Positions 56,375 through 64,000 of a DNA stretch of 64,000 bases are shown in pieces. The stretch's first letter is position 1. Every line of letters begins with the position of its first letter. The position numbers and the translations under genes were made by a program. The stretch is from Shewanella seohaensis (GTDB taxonomy: Bacteria; Pseudomonadota; Gammaproteobacteria; Enterobacterales; Shewanellaceae): NCBI RefSeq assembly GCF_025449215.1, contig NZ_CP104900.1, forward strand, positions 1,922,001 through 1,986,000. Reading direction: 5' to 3'. The notes beneath the pieces were generated by a model. That model did not search any database. It was not told the DNA's origin and worked only from the letters and a program-made list of their open reading frames with translations.

Positions 56375-56489
56375 AAAAAAAGCAACCTAATAAGGTTGCT
56401 GTAAATTCCAATTCGGAATCCGGGGACGGTCGCGCTAGAAACCATCTAAAGGAGAATGATGATGAACGAAGAAACTCATTGCAAAGATT
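56375..56489 (-). ncRNA. sRNA candidate 1 of a three-member family
   Basis: Read on the minus strand: TATTAT at 56496-56501 as a -10-like box, then CGAAT, then GTTCATCATCATTCTCC (56467-56451), a loop with CTAGCGC (56438-56432), and the terminator AGCAACCT/AGGTTGCT (56400-56381, loop 4 nt) followed by seven U. The same order occurs in candidates 2 and 3. The GTTCATC..CTCC segment is complementary to a Shine-Dalgarno plus AUG, which suggests pairing with target mRNAs at their start sites. The 5' end is an estimate. The other strand offers a 15-codon frame (MMNEETH..), which I consider the mirror of this segment. Confidence 0.6.
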
Positions 56490-56753
56490 CGGTTCATAAT
56501 ATCTGACTCAAGGGCGCGAAATTAGTTCAGCAAAAATAGAAAATTTTTGAAAATATTTTTTCTTAGAACCTTTATGTATTGAAAAATATGTAAATTTTAT
56601 TTTTGCAGCTTAACTAAAGTCGATTCTGGCACGTTATCGACTCAAGCAATGTTACAAAATCCGGATGCGGTAAAGGTTTATTCGATTGCGCAGGAGCAAA
56701 TCAGCGACCGATAATAGGATTAGCTCATTTACCGATAACAGGTCGCTTAACAG

Positions 56754-58571
56754 ATGCTGCCAGAAAACCAACCAGTCCCTATTGAACCCCAAACCTGGGA
56801 TCACAACCGAGATTACCATTCCTTTGCTAATAGCGACCAAGTACAGGTCGCGCACTTATCCCTCTCGCTTAAAGTCGATTTTGTGACTCGTCGTTTGCAG
56901 GGGAATGCAACGCTGTCGCTGCGCTATCTTGAGTCACAGGTTGGCGAGCTATGGCTCGATAGTCGCGACTTACACATTTTATCGGTCACGACTGAGGATG
57001 AAATGGCGCTGGCATTTCATCTTGAAGCGGCTGATGAGATTCTCGGGCAGAAATTAGTCATCCAGTTACCCCAAGATCAGTGTGAGCAAGTTTGCATTCG
57101 CTACCACACCTCGCCGGAGGCTGAAGGGCTGCAGTGGCTTACACCTGAACAAACGGCGGGCAAAGCATTACCTTATCTCTTTAGTCAGTCTCAGCCGATT
57201 AATGCCCGCAGTTGGATCCCTCTGCAAGATACGCCAAAGGTGCGAATAACCTTCGATGCACACGTTGAGGTGCCAAAGGGGATGCGTGCCGTGATGAGTG
57301 CGATGAACGCCCCAGAAACACCGCTCGAGGGGCAATTCCAATTCGAGATGGAAAAGCCCATTCCCACCCATTTGCTGGCTTTAGCGGTGGGCGATTTAGC
57401 CTTTCAAGCCATAGGTCCGCGCAGCGGCGTGTATACCGAACCTTGCATGCTCGAGGCCGCGGCAACTGAGTTTGCTGATACCGAGCATATGCTGGATGTG
57501 GCGCAATCGCTCTTAGGCCCTTATGCCTGGGGGCGTTATGACATGATCATCTTGCCACCGAGCTTTCCCTTTGGTGGCATGGAAAACCCGCGTCTAGCCT
57601 TTTTAACCCCAACCCTGATTGCGGGGGATAAAAGCTTAGTGTCGACGGTCGCCCATGAGTTGGCACACTCGTGGACGGGCAATTTGGTGAGCAATGCCAC
57701 ATGGCGCGATCTCTGGTTGAATGAAGGCTTTACAACCTATTTCACCAATCGAATTGTCGAAGCGGTTTATGGTAAGGAGCAGGCCGAGCTGGAATGGGTC
57801 ATTGAATTTGGCCGATTAACCGAAGAAATGGCCATGTTACCGCGCCACAGGCAAACGCTGCCCGCGAATGTGCAACAGGCCGATCCTAATTTGGCCTTTA
57901 ACCGTTTTACCTACGATAAGGCATCGATGTTCGTCCACGAGCTAGAGCATCGCCTCGGTCGCGTCGAGTTCGATAAGTTTCTGTTTGCCTATGTGCAGCA
58001 CTTTGCCTTTAAGGCGATCACCACAGAAGTGTTTGTCGAATATGCGAAAGTCGCTTTAGTCGAAGCCTATCCCGATAAAATTAGTGAAGCCGAGCTGCTG
58101 GAATGGATTTATGGCGAAGGGTTACCGCAAGGTTATGTAGGGCCCACATCACGAAGTTTAGATAAGGTCGATAGCGCCTTGGATGACTTCTTACAGGGCA
58201 AAGCGGCCAGCGAGCTTAAGGTTAAGGGCTGGCGAGTCCACCATTGGCAATACTTTTTGACCCAATTGCCCGAAGTGGTGTCGCAGGTACAACTGATGGA
58301 TTTGGACGATACCTTTAAGTTCACCGAGTCTACTAACGCTGAAATTGCCTGTGATTGGTTTAGGGTCGCTATCCGCAATCATTATGATCCAGTGCTGCCC
58401 GCTTTAAGTGCGTATTTACAGCGCATTGGCCGCGGTAAGTTTGTCCGTCCACTTTATGCTGAATTGCAGGTTGCGGGATACCACGCGGAGTTACAACAAA
58501 TCTATGCTTGTGCGCGGGCGGGATACCATCCTTCGATTCAAGTGCAACTGGATAGAATGCTGAAGGGATAA
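56754..58571 (+). CDS. M1-family aminopeptidase, leukotriene-A4-hydrolase-like (cold-active aminopeptidase type)
   Basis: A 605-residue zinc aminopeptidase without a signal peptide. The substrate motif PFGGMENP (about 270) and the zinc site HELAHSWTGNLV with the third ligand in LWLNEGFTTYF are intact. The proton-donor tyrosine falls in FTYDKASMF. The C-terminal helical domain ends SIQVQLDRMLKG. The length and domain order match the LTA4H/ColAP group rather than long PepN. It lies between sRNA candidate 1 and candidates 2-3. The start at 56754 lacks a strong ribosome site. Confidence 0.88.
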   Translation: MLPENQPVPIEPQTWDHNRDYHSFANSDQVQVAHLSLSLKVDFVTRRLQGNATLSLRYLESQVGELWLDSRDLHILSVTTEDEMALAFHLEAADEILGQKLVIQLPQDQCEQVCIRYHTSPEAEGLQWLTPEQTAGKALPYLFSQSQPINARSWIPLQDTPKVRITFDAHVEVPKGMRAVMSAMNAPETPLEGQFQFEMEKPIPTHLLALAVGDLAFQAIGPRSGVYTEPCMLEAAATEFADTEHMLDVAQSLLGPYAWGRYDMIILPPSFPFGGMENPRLAFLTPTLIAGDKSLVSTVAHELAHSWTGNLVSNATWRDLWLNEGFTTYFTNRIVEAVYGKEQAELEWVIEFGRLTEEMAMLPRHRQTLPANVQQADPNLAFNRFTYDKASMFVHELEHRLGRVEFDKFLFAYVQHFAFKAITTEVFVEYAKVALVEAYPDKISEAELLEWIYGEGLPQGYVGPTSRSLDKVDSALDDFLQGKAASELKVKGWRVHHWQYFLTQLPEVVSQVQLMDLDDTFKFTESTNAEIACDWFRVAIRNHYDPVLPALSAYLQRIGRGKFVRPLYAELQVAGYHAELQQIYACARAGYHPSIQVQLDRMLKG

Positions 58572-58580
58572 AATTCAGAT

Positions 58581-58705
58581 AAAAAAATGGCAACCTAAGG
58601 TTGCCATAAAAGAATCAAAGTAGGAGACAAAGGAATGCATTGCGCTAGCGTGTATTCGATTGTTTCCCAAAAGGGAGATGATGATGAACGACCAACCAAT
58701 TCGAC
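58581..58705 (-). ncRNA. sRNA candidate 2
   Basis: On the minus strand: TTATTG at 58712-58717 as a -10-like box, CGAAT, GTTCATCATCATCTCCC (58689-58673), CTAGCGC (58648-58642) in the loop of a 6-bp stem, then ATGGCAACC/GGTTGCCAT (58607-58587) and seven U. It is the longest of the three and the only one with an extra GGGAAACA-type spacer. The end is 10 bp beyond the M1 peptidase stop, in convergent orientation, so the hairpin could also slow readthrough from that gene. Confidence 0.6.
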
Positions 58706-58964
58706 TCTATGCAATAACTTGAAACTGTTTCATTGAATTAAACGGCGGGTTTTATCCATTTAATCCTTTGCTAAACTTTTCATTTAGCAATCAATTCTGC
58801 ATCAAAGCGGATTTGTTAATCCTTACATATAGTCAGACTAAGACCTTTTGATAAAGTTCAGTTGGCGGCTAAAAAATTTTAAATTTATTTTTGGGCTTGC
58901 TGACATCAGCAAATTGAGCCGTTGGTGAGTGGCTACATTTATTTTACATATAAAACATAGACAT

Positions 58965-59063
58965 AAAAAAAGGCAACCAATTGGTTGCCTAGTGACCTAT
59001 TCCTAGGTCAAGGGGCTGCGCTAGAAGCCCCAGGGAGAATGATGAACATGAAAAAGACATTCG
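58965..59063 (-). ncRNA. sRNA candidate 3
   Basis: On the minus strand: CATATT at 59070-59075 as a -10-like box, CGAAT, GTTCATCATTCTCCC (59047-59033), a GGGGCT/AGCCCC stem (59031-59012) with CTAGCGC in its loop, a second hairpin TGACCTA/TAGGTCA (59010-58993), then AGGCAACC/GGTTGCCT (58990-58971) and seven U. It has the best folding of the three. It lies about 106 bp beyond the gpx stop codon on the same strand but is AT-separated from it. Confidence 0.65.
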
Positions 59064-59169
59064 CTGTTCAATATGTTTGAGGGGCTTATAGAATTAAAGT
59101 TCCATCGAAAATAAAAAATAACTTAAATTTTTTATTTAATAATAAAATTTCAATGGGATAGCGTGCGGA

Positions 59170-59655
59170 TTATTTTAAAAGCGCTTCTATCTTGTCACTA
59201 ATTGCCTCTGGTTTTGTGGTTGGCGCGAAACGAGCGACCACTTCGCCCTGACGATTAATTAAGAATTTAGTGAAATTCCACTTAATGCGTTCCGTGCCTA
59301 ATACGCCCGGTGCTGCTTTTTTGAGGTACTGGTATAAAGGGTGAGTGTGCTCACCGTTTACCTCGATTTTCGAAAACAGCGGAAAGCTCACGCCAAAGTT
59401 GAGTTCACAAAAACTTTGAATGCCTTTCTCGTCGGCTTTTTCTTGGGCGCCAAACTGATTGCATGGGAAGCCTAAAACCACCAATCCCTGCGCTTTATAT
59501 TTTTGATAGAGCGCTTCTAAGCCCTTGTACTGTGGTGTAAAACCGCACTCACTGGCGGTATTCACAATTAAGATCACTTTGCCTTGATATTGCGCCAGTG
59601 CCGTTGGATTACCTTGAATGTCGTTTGCGCTGTGGCTATAGATAGTCGATGTCAT
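59170..59655 (-). CDS. Glutathione peroxidase (cysteine type)
   Basis: A 161-residue thiol peroxidase. The peroxidatic cysteine is in NTASECGFTPQYKGLE, the glutamine in GFPCNQFGAQE and the tryptophan in IKWNFTKFL, so the catalytic set is complete; cysteine replaces selenocysteine. A second cysteine in FPCNQFG could act as resolving residue, as in thioredoxin-dependent members. Start at 59655 is chosen for spacing from GGAGG; the ATG at 59658 is adjacent. It probably reduces lipid or hydrogen peroxides. Confidence 0.92.
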   Translation of the reverse strand: MTSTIYSHSANDIQGNPTALAQYQGKVILIVNTASECGFTPQYKGLEALYQKYKAQGLVVLGFPCNQFGAQEKADEKGIQSFCELNFGVSFPLFSKIEVNGEHTHPLYQYLKKAAPGVLGTERIKWNFTKFLINRQGEVVARFAPTTKPEAISDKIEALLK

Positions 59656-59802
59656 CATTACCTCCTTAGGTGTGGTGATTAGCATAAATAATAGTTTGAT
59701 TGTTATCAATTGATTTGTGTGCAATTTATTTTGTGGATTTGCTAATCTTCTTCAATATCAATATAGTTACGCTAATTTTTATCTCAGCAGAAGGGCGTTT
59801 AT

Positions 59803-61173
59803 GTGACTGAACATGAAGCCGAATACGAAACAAACACACAGGCCGATGTCGGGCAGGTTGTTCAGCAACTCACTGAAGTTGAAGGTGAAGAACAAGCTGA
59901 AGTGTTCAGTGAAATCTTAAATGAAGCTGAGCCTGGCACGGTTGCCTTAGTGCTAGAGTCTTTACCCCTAGACGAGCGTTACGAGCGTTGGCAACAGGTT
60001 GAGTTTAGTGACCGTGTGACAGTGCTGAGTTTAATGCGCGCCGATCCGCGTATGGGGATCCTAAAGCAGATGCCCGACAATGAGGTGGATCTGCTGTTCG
60101 CGCAGCTCAGTCCTGAGGATTTGATTGAGTGGAGTGATTATCTCCCTGAAAGTTTTACCGACCGCGCCTTGGCACAAATGGGTGAACGCCAGCGGCAGCG
60201 CTTCGAGTTGTACGACCAATACTCTGAAAATGAGATTGGTCGTTATACCGATCATCAAATGTTAGTGCTCAGCGATAAGGCGACTGTGGCCCAAGCGCAG
60301 CGGTTTTTCAGGCGAATCGAACTCGACTGTAACGACAACTTATTTATCGTCGATGAGGCGGATAAATACCTAGGTACGGTCAGACGTTATGATATTTTCA
60401 AGCATGATCCCTCTGAGTTGCTGATTTCACTGTTATCGGAAGACAGTCGCGCTTTAGCTGCGGATACAACGCTACTCGATGCTGCCGAGGCGATAGAACA
60501 TAGCCGCGAAATTGAGTTACCCGTTATCGATGAGGCTGGGGAGTTGATTGGCCGTGTCACCCTAAGAGCTGCAACAGCCTTAGTGCGTGAGCATTACGAA
60601 GCGCAATTAATGGCGACCGCAGGTATGGATGAGTCCGACGACTTATTCGCCCCGATCATCAAAGGTGCGCAGCGCCGCGCAGTGTGGTTAGGGATTAACT
60701 TACTTACCGCATTTTTGGCCTCGGCAACCATTGGCTTATTTGAGAACGTCTTATCTCAAGTGGTGGCACTTGCTGTGTTGATGCCGATAGTGGCGTCCAT
60801 GGGCGGGATTGCGGGGAGTCAGTCGCTCACCTTGATGATCCGCGGTATGGCGATGGGGCAGATCTCTGCGGGTAACTTATTCTCGTTAATGAAGAACGAG
60901 TTAGGTATTGGTTTAGTCAATGGTACCCTGTGGGCAATTGTGATTGGACTCGTGGCGGGATGGTGGTTTGCCGACAGCACCATAGGCATAGTGATAGGTT
61001 GCGCAATTTTGATCAATATGGCGGTCGCGGCACTGGCCGGGGTGTTTGTCCCTATGGTCTTGCAGCGTTTTAACCAAGATGCGGCGCTCTCTGGCTCAGT
61101 GATTTTAACCACAGTGACCGATGTGGTGGGTTTTTTCACTTTCCTCGGCATGGCGACGATACTGTATCTCTAA
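59803..61173 (+). CDS. mgtE: Magnesium transporter MgtE
   Basis: A 456-residue channel-type magnesium transporter. The N-terminal MgtE_N domain (about 20-130; EVFSEILNEAEPGTVALVLESLP) is followed by two CBS domains (about 140-260) that sense cytosolic magnesium. Five transmembrane helices follow (about 290-455) with the pore segments PIVASMGGIAGSQSLTLMIRGMA and ILTTVTDVVGFFTFLG. The start is a GTG after AGAAGGGCG. An acetyltransferase gene follows 28 bp downstream. No M-box riboswitch was seen in the short upstream gap. Confidence 0.95.
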   Translation: MTEHEAEYETNTQADVGQVVQQLTEVEGEEQAEVFSEILNEAEPGTVALVLESLPLDERYERWQQVEFSDRVTVLSLMRADPRMGILKQMPDNEVDLLFAQLSPEDLIEWSDYLPESFTDRALAQMGERQRQRFELYDQYSENEIGRYTDHQMLVLSDKATVAQAQRFFRRIELDCNDNLFIVDEADKYLGTVRRYDIFKHDPSELLISLLSEDSRALAADTTLLDAAEAIEHSREIELPVIDEAGELIGRVTLRAATALVREHYEAQLMATAGMDESDDLFAPIIKGAQRRAVWLGINLLTAFLASATIGLFENVLSQVVALAVLMPIVASMGGIAGSQSLTLMIRGMAMGQISAGNLFSLMKNELGIGLVNGTLWAIVIGLVAGWWFADSTIGIVIGCAILINMAVAALAGVFVPMVLQRFNQDAALSGSVILTTVTDVVGFFTFLGMATILYL

Positions 61174-61201
61174 GTGGATGTTGGTTGTTTAACTCAATTG
61201 T

Positions 61202-61711
61202 ATGAATCAAAACGATATTCAATTTGTCCTTTGCCAAAACGCAGCCGAATTAGCGGCTGCGGCGGCATTAATTGATCAACGGGATGACAACGCGCATCCC
61301 CTCGACCATCAGGCCTTTGCTCTGTCCCGCGCTGTAATATTGGCGAAAACCCTCGAGGGTGAGATGGTTGGCTGCGCGGCGATTAAGGCGGGGTCTGGCC
61401 CCGTAGGGGAGCTAGGCTATCTGGTGGTCTCGCCTTTGTACCGCCGCCGTGGGATAGCCCAAGGGCTTACCCTTAAGCGGATTGAAGTGGCTAAAGCGCA
61501 GGGGATAACCCTGTTATTTGCCACCATTAGAGATGAAAACAACGCCAGCCGAGTGAATTTACTCAAGGCCGGATTTCACTTTTGGCGGAATTATTTAAGT
61601 ATTAGAGGAACGGGGAATACCGTCGGTTGGTATTACTTAGCCCTCGAAGATAAGCTGGATATCGATGGCATAATGCAATCCCTCGTTGGAGATCGGGTTC
61701 CAGTAAGTTAA
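61202..61711 (+). CDS. GNAT-family N-acetyltransferase
   Basis: A 169-residue acetyl-CoA-dependent transferase with the binding motif VVSPLYRRRGIAQGLTLKRI (about 80-100) and a C-terminal strand region with DENNASRVNLLKAGFHFW. The acceptor is unknown. It is close behind mgtE and may share its transcript. Confidence 0.85.
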   Translation: MNQNDIQFVLCQNAAELAAAAALIDQRDDNAHPLDHQAFALSRAVILAKTLEGEMVGCAAIKAGSGPVGELGYLVVSPLYRRRGIAQGLTLKRIEVAKAQGITLLFATIRDENNASRVNLLKAGFHFWRNYLSIRGTGNTVGWYYLALEDKLDIDGIMQSLVGDRVPVS

Positions 61712-61874
61712 ATGTTTCTAAATTGTTTGTTTGGGGTTTTGTTTGTGTTTTTTACCGGTTTTCGTTTGGTTTCAAATTCAAAAATCTTTGCGACTCTCTG
61801 CTAAATATGCAGATTTTCTTTTTTTATTCGGTATGATTCGCGCCATTACCCACAGTCATTATTGAGGTGTTTTT

Positions 61875-62414
61875 ATGGCTAAGTTCAGAGTAGCAAGTGT
61901 CTTATTATTGAGTGCAGCCGCGCTGCAGGTGAATGCGTCAGAATTTAATCTTGGGTTAAACAACGATGTGGTTTCTACCGAGTTAGAGCTGCAAGTGAAT
62001 AAAGATGTCAATGCAGTATTAGGATATATTTATTCAGACGATAGCGGTCATATTGCCCAAGGCGCAATGCACATGACCCATGATGCGGGTGTGCATCATT
62101 TTGAAGTTGGCGCTAAGTTAAGCCAGTTATGGGCAGATGATGCGCCAAATGGCAGCACAGTGTCAGTGGGTGGTCGTTATGCCTTGGCGTTAGGGCCAAA
62201 CATCTCTTTGCATGCCGCTGCTTACTATGCGCCATCGGTATTGTCTTTCGGTAATGTCGATGGTCAATACGAATTGGATTCAAAGGTACAGTACCGTGTG
62301 AATCCTAATATGGCGTTCTATGTCGGTTACCGTAAGATTGCCTTCGAATATGATCACGCCCGTGATTTTACCTTCGAAGATGGCGTTTACATCGGCGGTA
62401 AGTTCCGCTTCTAA
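61875..62414 (+). CDS. YfaZ-family outer-membrane protein
   Basis: A 179-residue predicted beta-barrel with a signal peptide (MAKFRVASVLLLSAAALQVNA). Mature sequence starts SEFNLGLNNDVVSTELELQV and ends in the aromatic GGKFRF, typical of outer-membrane insertion. It matches the YfaZ family, whose role is unknown. The gap before it is T-rich; a terminator follows. Confidence 0.85.
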   Translation: MAKFRVASVLLLSAAALQVNASEFNLGLNNDVVSTELELQVNKDVNAVLGYIYSDDSGHIAQGAMHMTHDAGVHHFEVGAKLSQLWADDAPNGSTVSVGGRYALALGPNISLHAAAYYAPSVLSFGNVDGQYELDSKVQYRVNPNMAFYVGYRKIAFEYDHARDFTFEDGVYIGGKFRF

Positions 62415-62426
62415 TCTCACCTTTGA

Positions 62427-62449
62427 GTGGCCTTTACAGAGGCCACTTC
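62427..62449 (+). terminator. Terminator after the YfaZ gene
   Basis: GTGGCC / GGCCAC with a short loop, 13 bp after the stop codon. The T-run is poor. Confidence 0.5.
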
Positions 62450-62454
62450 GATGT

Positions 62455-62488
62455 CAAAGCCGGCCAAGGTTAACTTCGCCGGCTTTTC
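62455..62488. terminator. Hairpin between convergent YfaZ and DMT genes
   Basis: AAAGCCGGC / GCCGGCTTT with a 13-nt loop and a T-rich end. It overlaps the 3' end of the DMT transporter gene. Confidence 0.7.
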
Positions 62489-63321
62489 CATTTGGCTTTC
62501 AGTTCGCTGTAGCTTGGCAGGATGGAGGAGAAGATCACCAGTCCTATGCCAATACACACCACAATGCTTAAGTGCTCATCCAAAAACCACCAACCAAACA
62601 ATGCGGCAAAAATAAGGCCTGTGTATTCCACGGGCGCCATTTGGCTGGCATCGGCACGCCGATAGGCGTGGATGATGAGGTAGGTCATGCCGATATAAAA
62701 CAGGCCTAAGGTCAAACCAACTTGGGCGACTGGCAGGCTAAAGTCGGCGCCTTCGTACCAGGTTGCCGGTATCAGAAAAACCATGGCAAAGGCATTAGAC
62801 CAAAAGAGTGTTGAAAAGGGATGCTCATGGGTTGAATATGCCTTCAAAATGAGGCTGTTGGTTGCCGAGGTCATAGCACCAAAAAAGGCTAGACCGATAT
62901 AGAGGTTAAATTCCGTCGGCTGACTTATCAGCAAAATGCCCGTAAAACCAATAATCCCCGCGACGGTGCGGCGATAACCTATGCGTTCGTTTAAAAAGAA
63001 GGCGGACATCAGCAACAGTAACAATGGGGAGGTATAAATGACCGCAGTCACAGTCGCCAGCGGTAAGTGCAGCACCGCTAGCATAAAGATGGCATTGCCT
63101 AAGCCTATTAACAGTGCTCGGCTCAAGTGCACCTTGTAAAAGGGGCTTAACTTAAGGTTTCCCTGTAGTCGCCAAACAAAGGGTAATACTAAGAGCGTGG
63201 CGAATAATTGGCGATACAGCACCAGTTGAAACACTGGCGCATTCGTTTCAAGCAATTTAACCAATAGGTTACCGCTGGCAATCAACAACTGGGCAGCTAG
63301 AATCATCAATAAGGGTGCCAT
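62470..63321 (-). CDS. DMT-superfamily transporter (two EamA domains)
   Basis: A 283-residue inner-membrane protein with ten predicted helices arranged as two EamA repeats. MFGTILLVLP-type and FTGILLISQP segments and the second-half EYTGLIFAALFGWWFLDEH match the drug/metabolite exporter family. The substrate is not predictable. The C-terminal 20 residues are basic. Confidence 0.88.
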   Translation of the reverse strand: MAPLLMILAAQLLIASGNLLVKLLETNAPVFQLVLYRQLFATLLVLPFVWRLQGNLKLSPFYKVHLSRALLIGLGNAIFMLAVLHLPLATVTAVIYTSPLLLLLMSAFFLNERIGYRRTVAGIIGFTGILLISQPTEFNLYIGLAFFGAMTSATNSLILKAYSTHEHPFSTLFWSNAFAMVFLIPATWYEGADFSLPVAQVGLTLGLFYIGMTYLIIHAYRRADASQMAPVEYTGLIFAALFGWWFLDEHLSIVVCIGIGLVIFSSILPSYSELKAKWKSRRS

Positions 63322-63518
63322 AGGTATCCAAGTTAACGGCTGAAATGGTGGCTAAGCTTTTACGCACTAAGTGAACGACTAAAATATCATCATAAGGTAC
63401 CCGATTGCCGACTAATTTAGTCTAATCAATTGTAAAAAATAAAATGTAGTCATAAAGTTAACACTCTAAAATGATTTTCTGCCTGGAACTAGACGCTGGT
63501 ATATAAACCAAGATACCT

Positions 63519-64000
63519 ATGAGCAAAACTAACTTACACAATTTCTGGTGCTTTTTGCTGCTTCTTTGGACATTTAGTCCGTTTGCCTTGAGCGCTGAAA
63601 TTGCGTTGGATTCCCCTATTTATTCCACGCCGATAATAAACAACAGCCACCGGCTGATTTTAATCAAGTGACTCAATGGATGAGCCAGCTCGAAGAGGCC
63701 AGTTCGGTGAGCCTTGCGGGGGCGATTATTGGATGGTGTCTCCCGTGATGGTCAACAGTCGCCAAAACCATTGGGTGGTGGATGCCAGTAATTCCATTGT
63801 CGAATCGGTCGATTATTGGTTGCTCGGCAGCGATGGTTCAGTGCAGTTTGCCCAGAGTGGTTACTATGCGCCCTATGAGTTTTTATTCGATTATGGCCGT
63901 AAAGTTAAGCTCAATATGGGGACGGATTATTGGTTAGTGACTCGGCTGAGCAGCCGATATTTCTCATCAGCCCCTGAGCTGGCTATTGAGTCGGAAGAAG
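63519..64000 (+). CDS. N-terminal part of a membrane signalling protein with 7TMR-DISMED2-like domain, twice interrupted and cut by the window edge
   Basis: After a signal peptide (MSKTNLHNFWCFLLLLWTFSPFALSA) the sequence can be read through two one-base losses: one near 63613-63616 (four C, probably five) and one at 63718-63722 (five G, probably six). Restored, it gives ADNKQQPPADFNQ.. and then GGDYWMVSPVMVNSRQNHW, WVVDASNSIVESVDYWLLG and NMGTDYWLVTRLSSRYFS. These resemble the extracellular 7TMR-DISMED2 domain that often precedes seven helices and a GGDEF domain. The signalling output is outside the window. Confidence 0.65.

Larger units (their letters stand above)
56243..56753. other. Gap holding the pstS terminator and sRNA candidate 1
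   Basis: Apart from those two elements, the stretch 56510-56750 is AT-rich and lacks a plausible gene; it must hold the promoter of the M1 peptidase gene. Confidence 0.5.
58572..59169. other. Gap holding sRNA candidates 2 and 3
   Basis: Apart from the two candidates, the stretch 58720-58960 is AT-rich and contains an inverted repeat TTGCTAAA / TTTAGCAA (about 58777-58798). No gene was found. Confidence 0.5.

Overview
The window is a stretch of chromosome from a gammaproteobacterium, almost certainly a Shewanella of the oneidensis / MR-4 / ANA-3 type. The basis is gene content and order: a D-lactate dehydrogenase Dld-II with LldEFG and a lactate permease, followed by nadK-grpE, dxs-ispA-xseB, sodium-type motor genes pomAB, thiI, gcvA, rlmM, NAD-type isocitrate dehydrogenase, xni, rdgC, porin-phoB-phoR-pstS, a glutathione peroxidase and mgtE. 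No rRNA, tRNA, CRISPR array or prophage was seen.

Layout. 1-10.6 kb: end of a GGDEF-EAL protein, an RhlE-type helicase, a CobW GTPase, a periplasmic binding protein, a peptide-transporter-like MFS protein, a MATE exporter and an unrecognised secreted protein. 10.7-14.4 kb: accessory island with dispersed repeats, a small AT-rich gene between integron-cassette-like ends, a decayed REP-type transposase and a BCS1-like AAA ATPase. 14.9-22.4 kb: lactate utilisation genes, all on the minus strand. 23.2-36.6 kb: core housekeeping genes. 36.8-39.6 kb: a large S9 peptidase. 39.7-41.8 kb: second accessory patch with direct repeats, one broken AT-rich gene and a 180-bp tandem array. 41.9-51.6 kb: DUF3192, xni, ppnN, a diguanylate cyclase, a TPR protein, an M61 peptidase and rdgC. 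51.8-56.2 kb: phosphate-response cluster with a four-unit Pho box before pstS. 56.3-59.1 kb: an M1 aminopeptidase with three related small-RNA-like elements around it. 59.2-64 kb: gpx, mgtE, an acetyltransferase, a YfaZ protein, a DMT transporter and the start of a signalling protein.

Two window-wide observations matter most. First, three elements at 56.4, 58.6 and 59.0 kb share one architecture on the minus strand: a -10-like box, a single-stranded segment complementary to Shine-Dalgarno plus start codon, a CTAGCGC loop, and a GGCAACC/GGTTGCC terminator with seven U. I do not recognise the family and read them as paralogous antisense-type sRNAs. Second, ten positions show loss of exactly one base, eight of them in homopolymers and most reduced from six to five. 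They break lldF, dld-II, thiI, a hydrolase, a DUF423 gene, an AT-rich island gene, a DUF3192 gene, ppnN and (twice) the last gene. Restoring one base at each site gives normal full-length proteins, so sequencing undercalls are more likely than real gene decay.

A third observation links the two accessory patches: both carry copies of one dispersed element with long inverted arms whose central hairpin changes in sequence but keeps its ability to pair.
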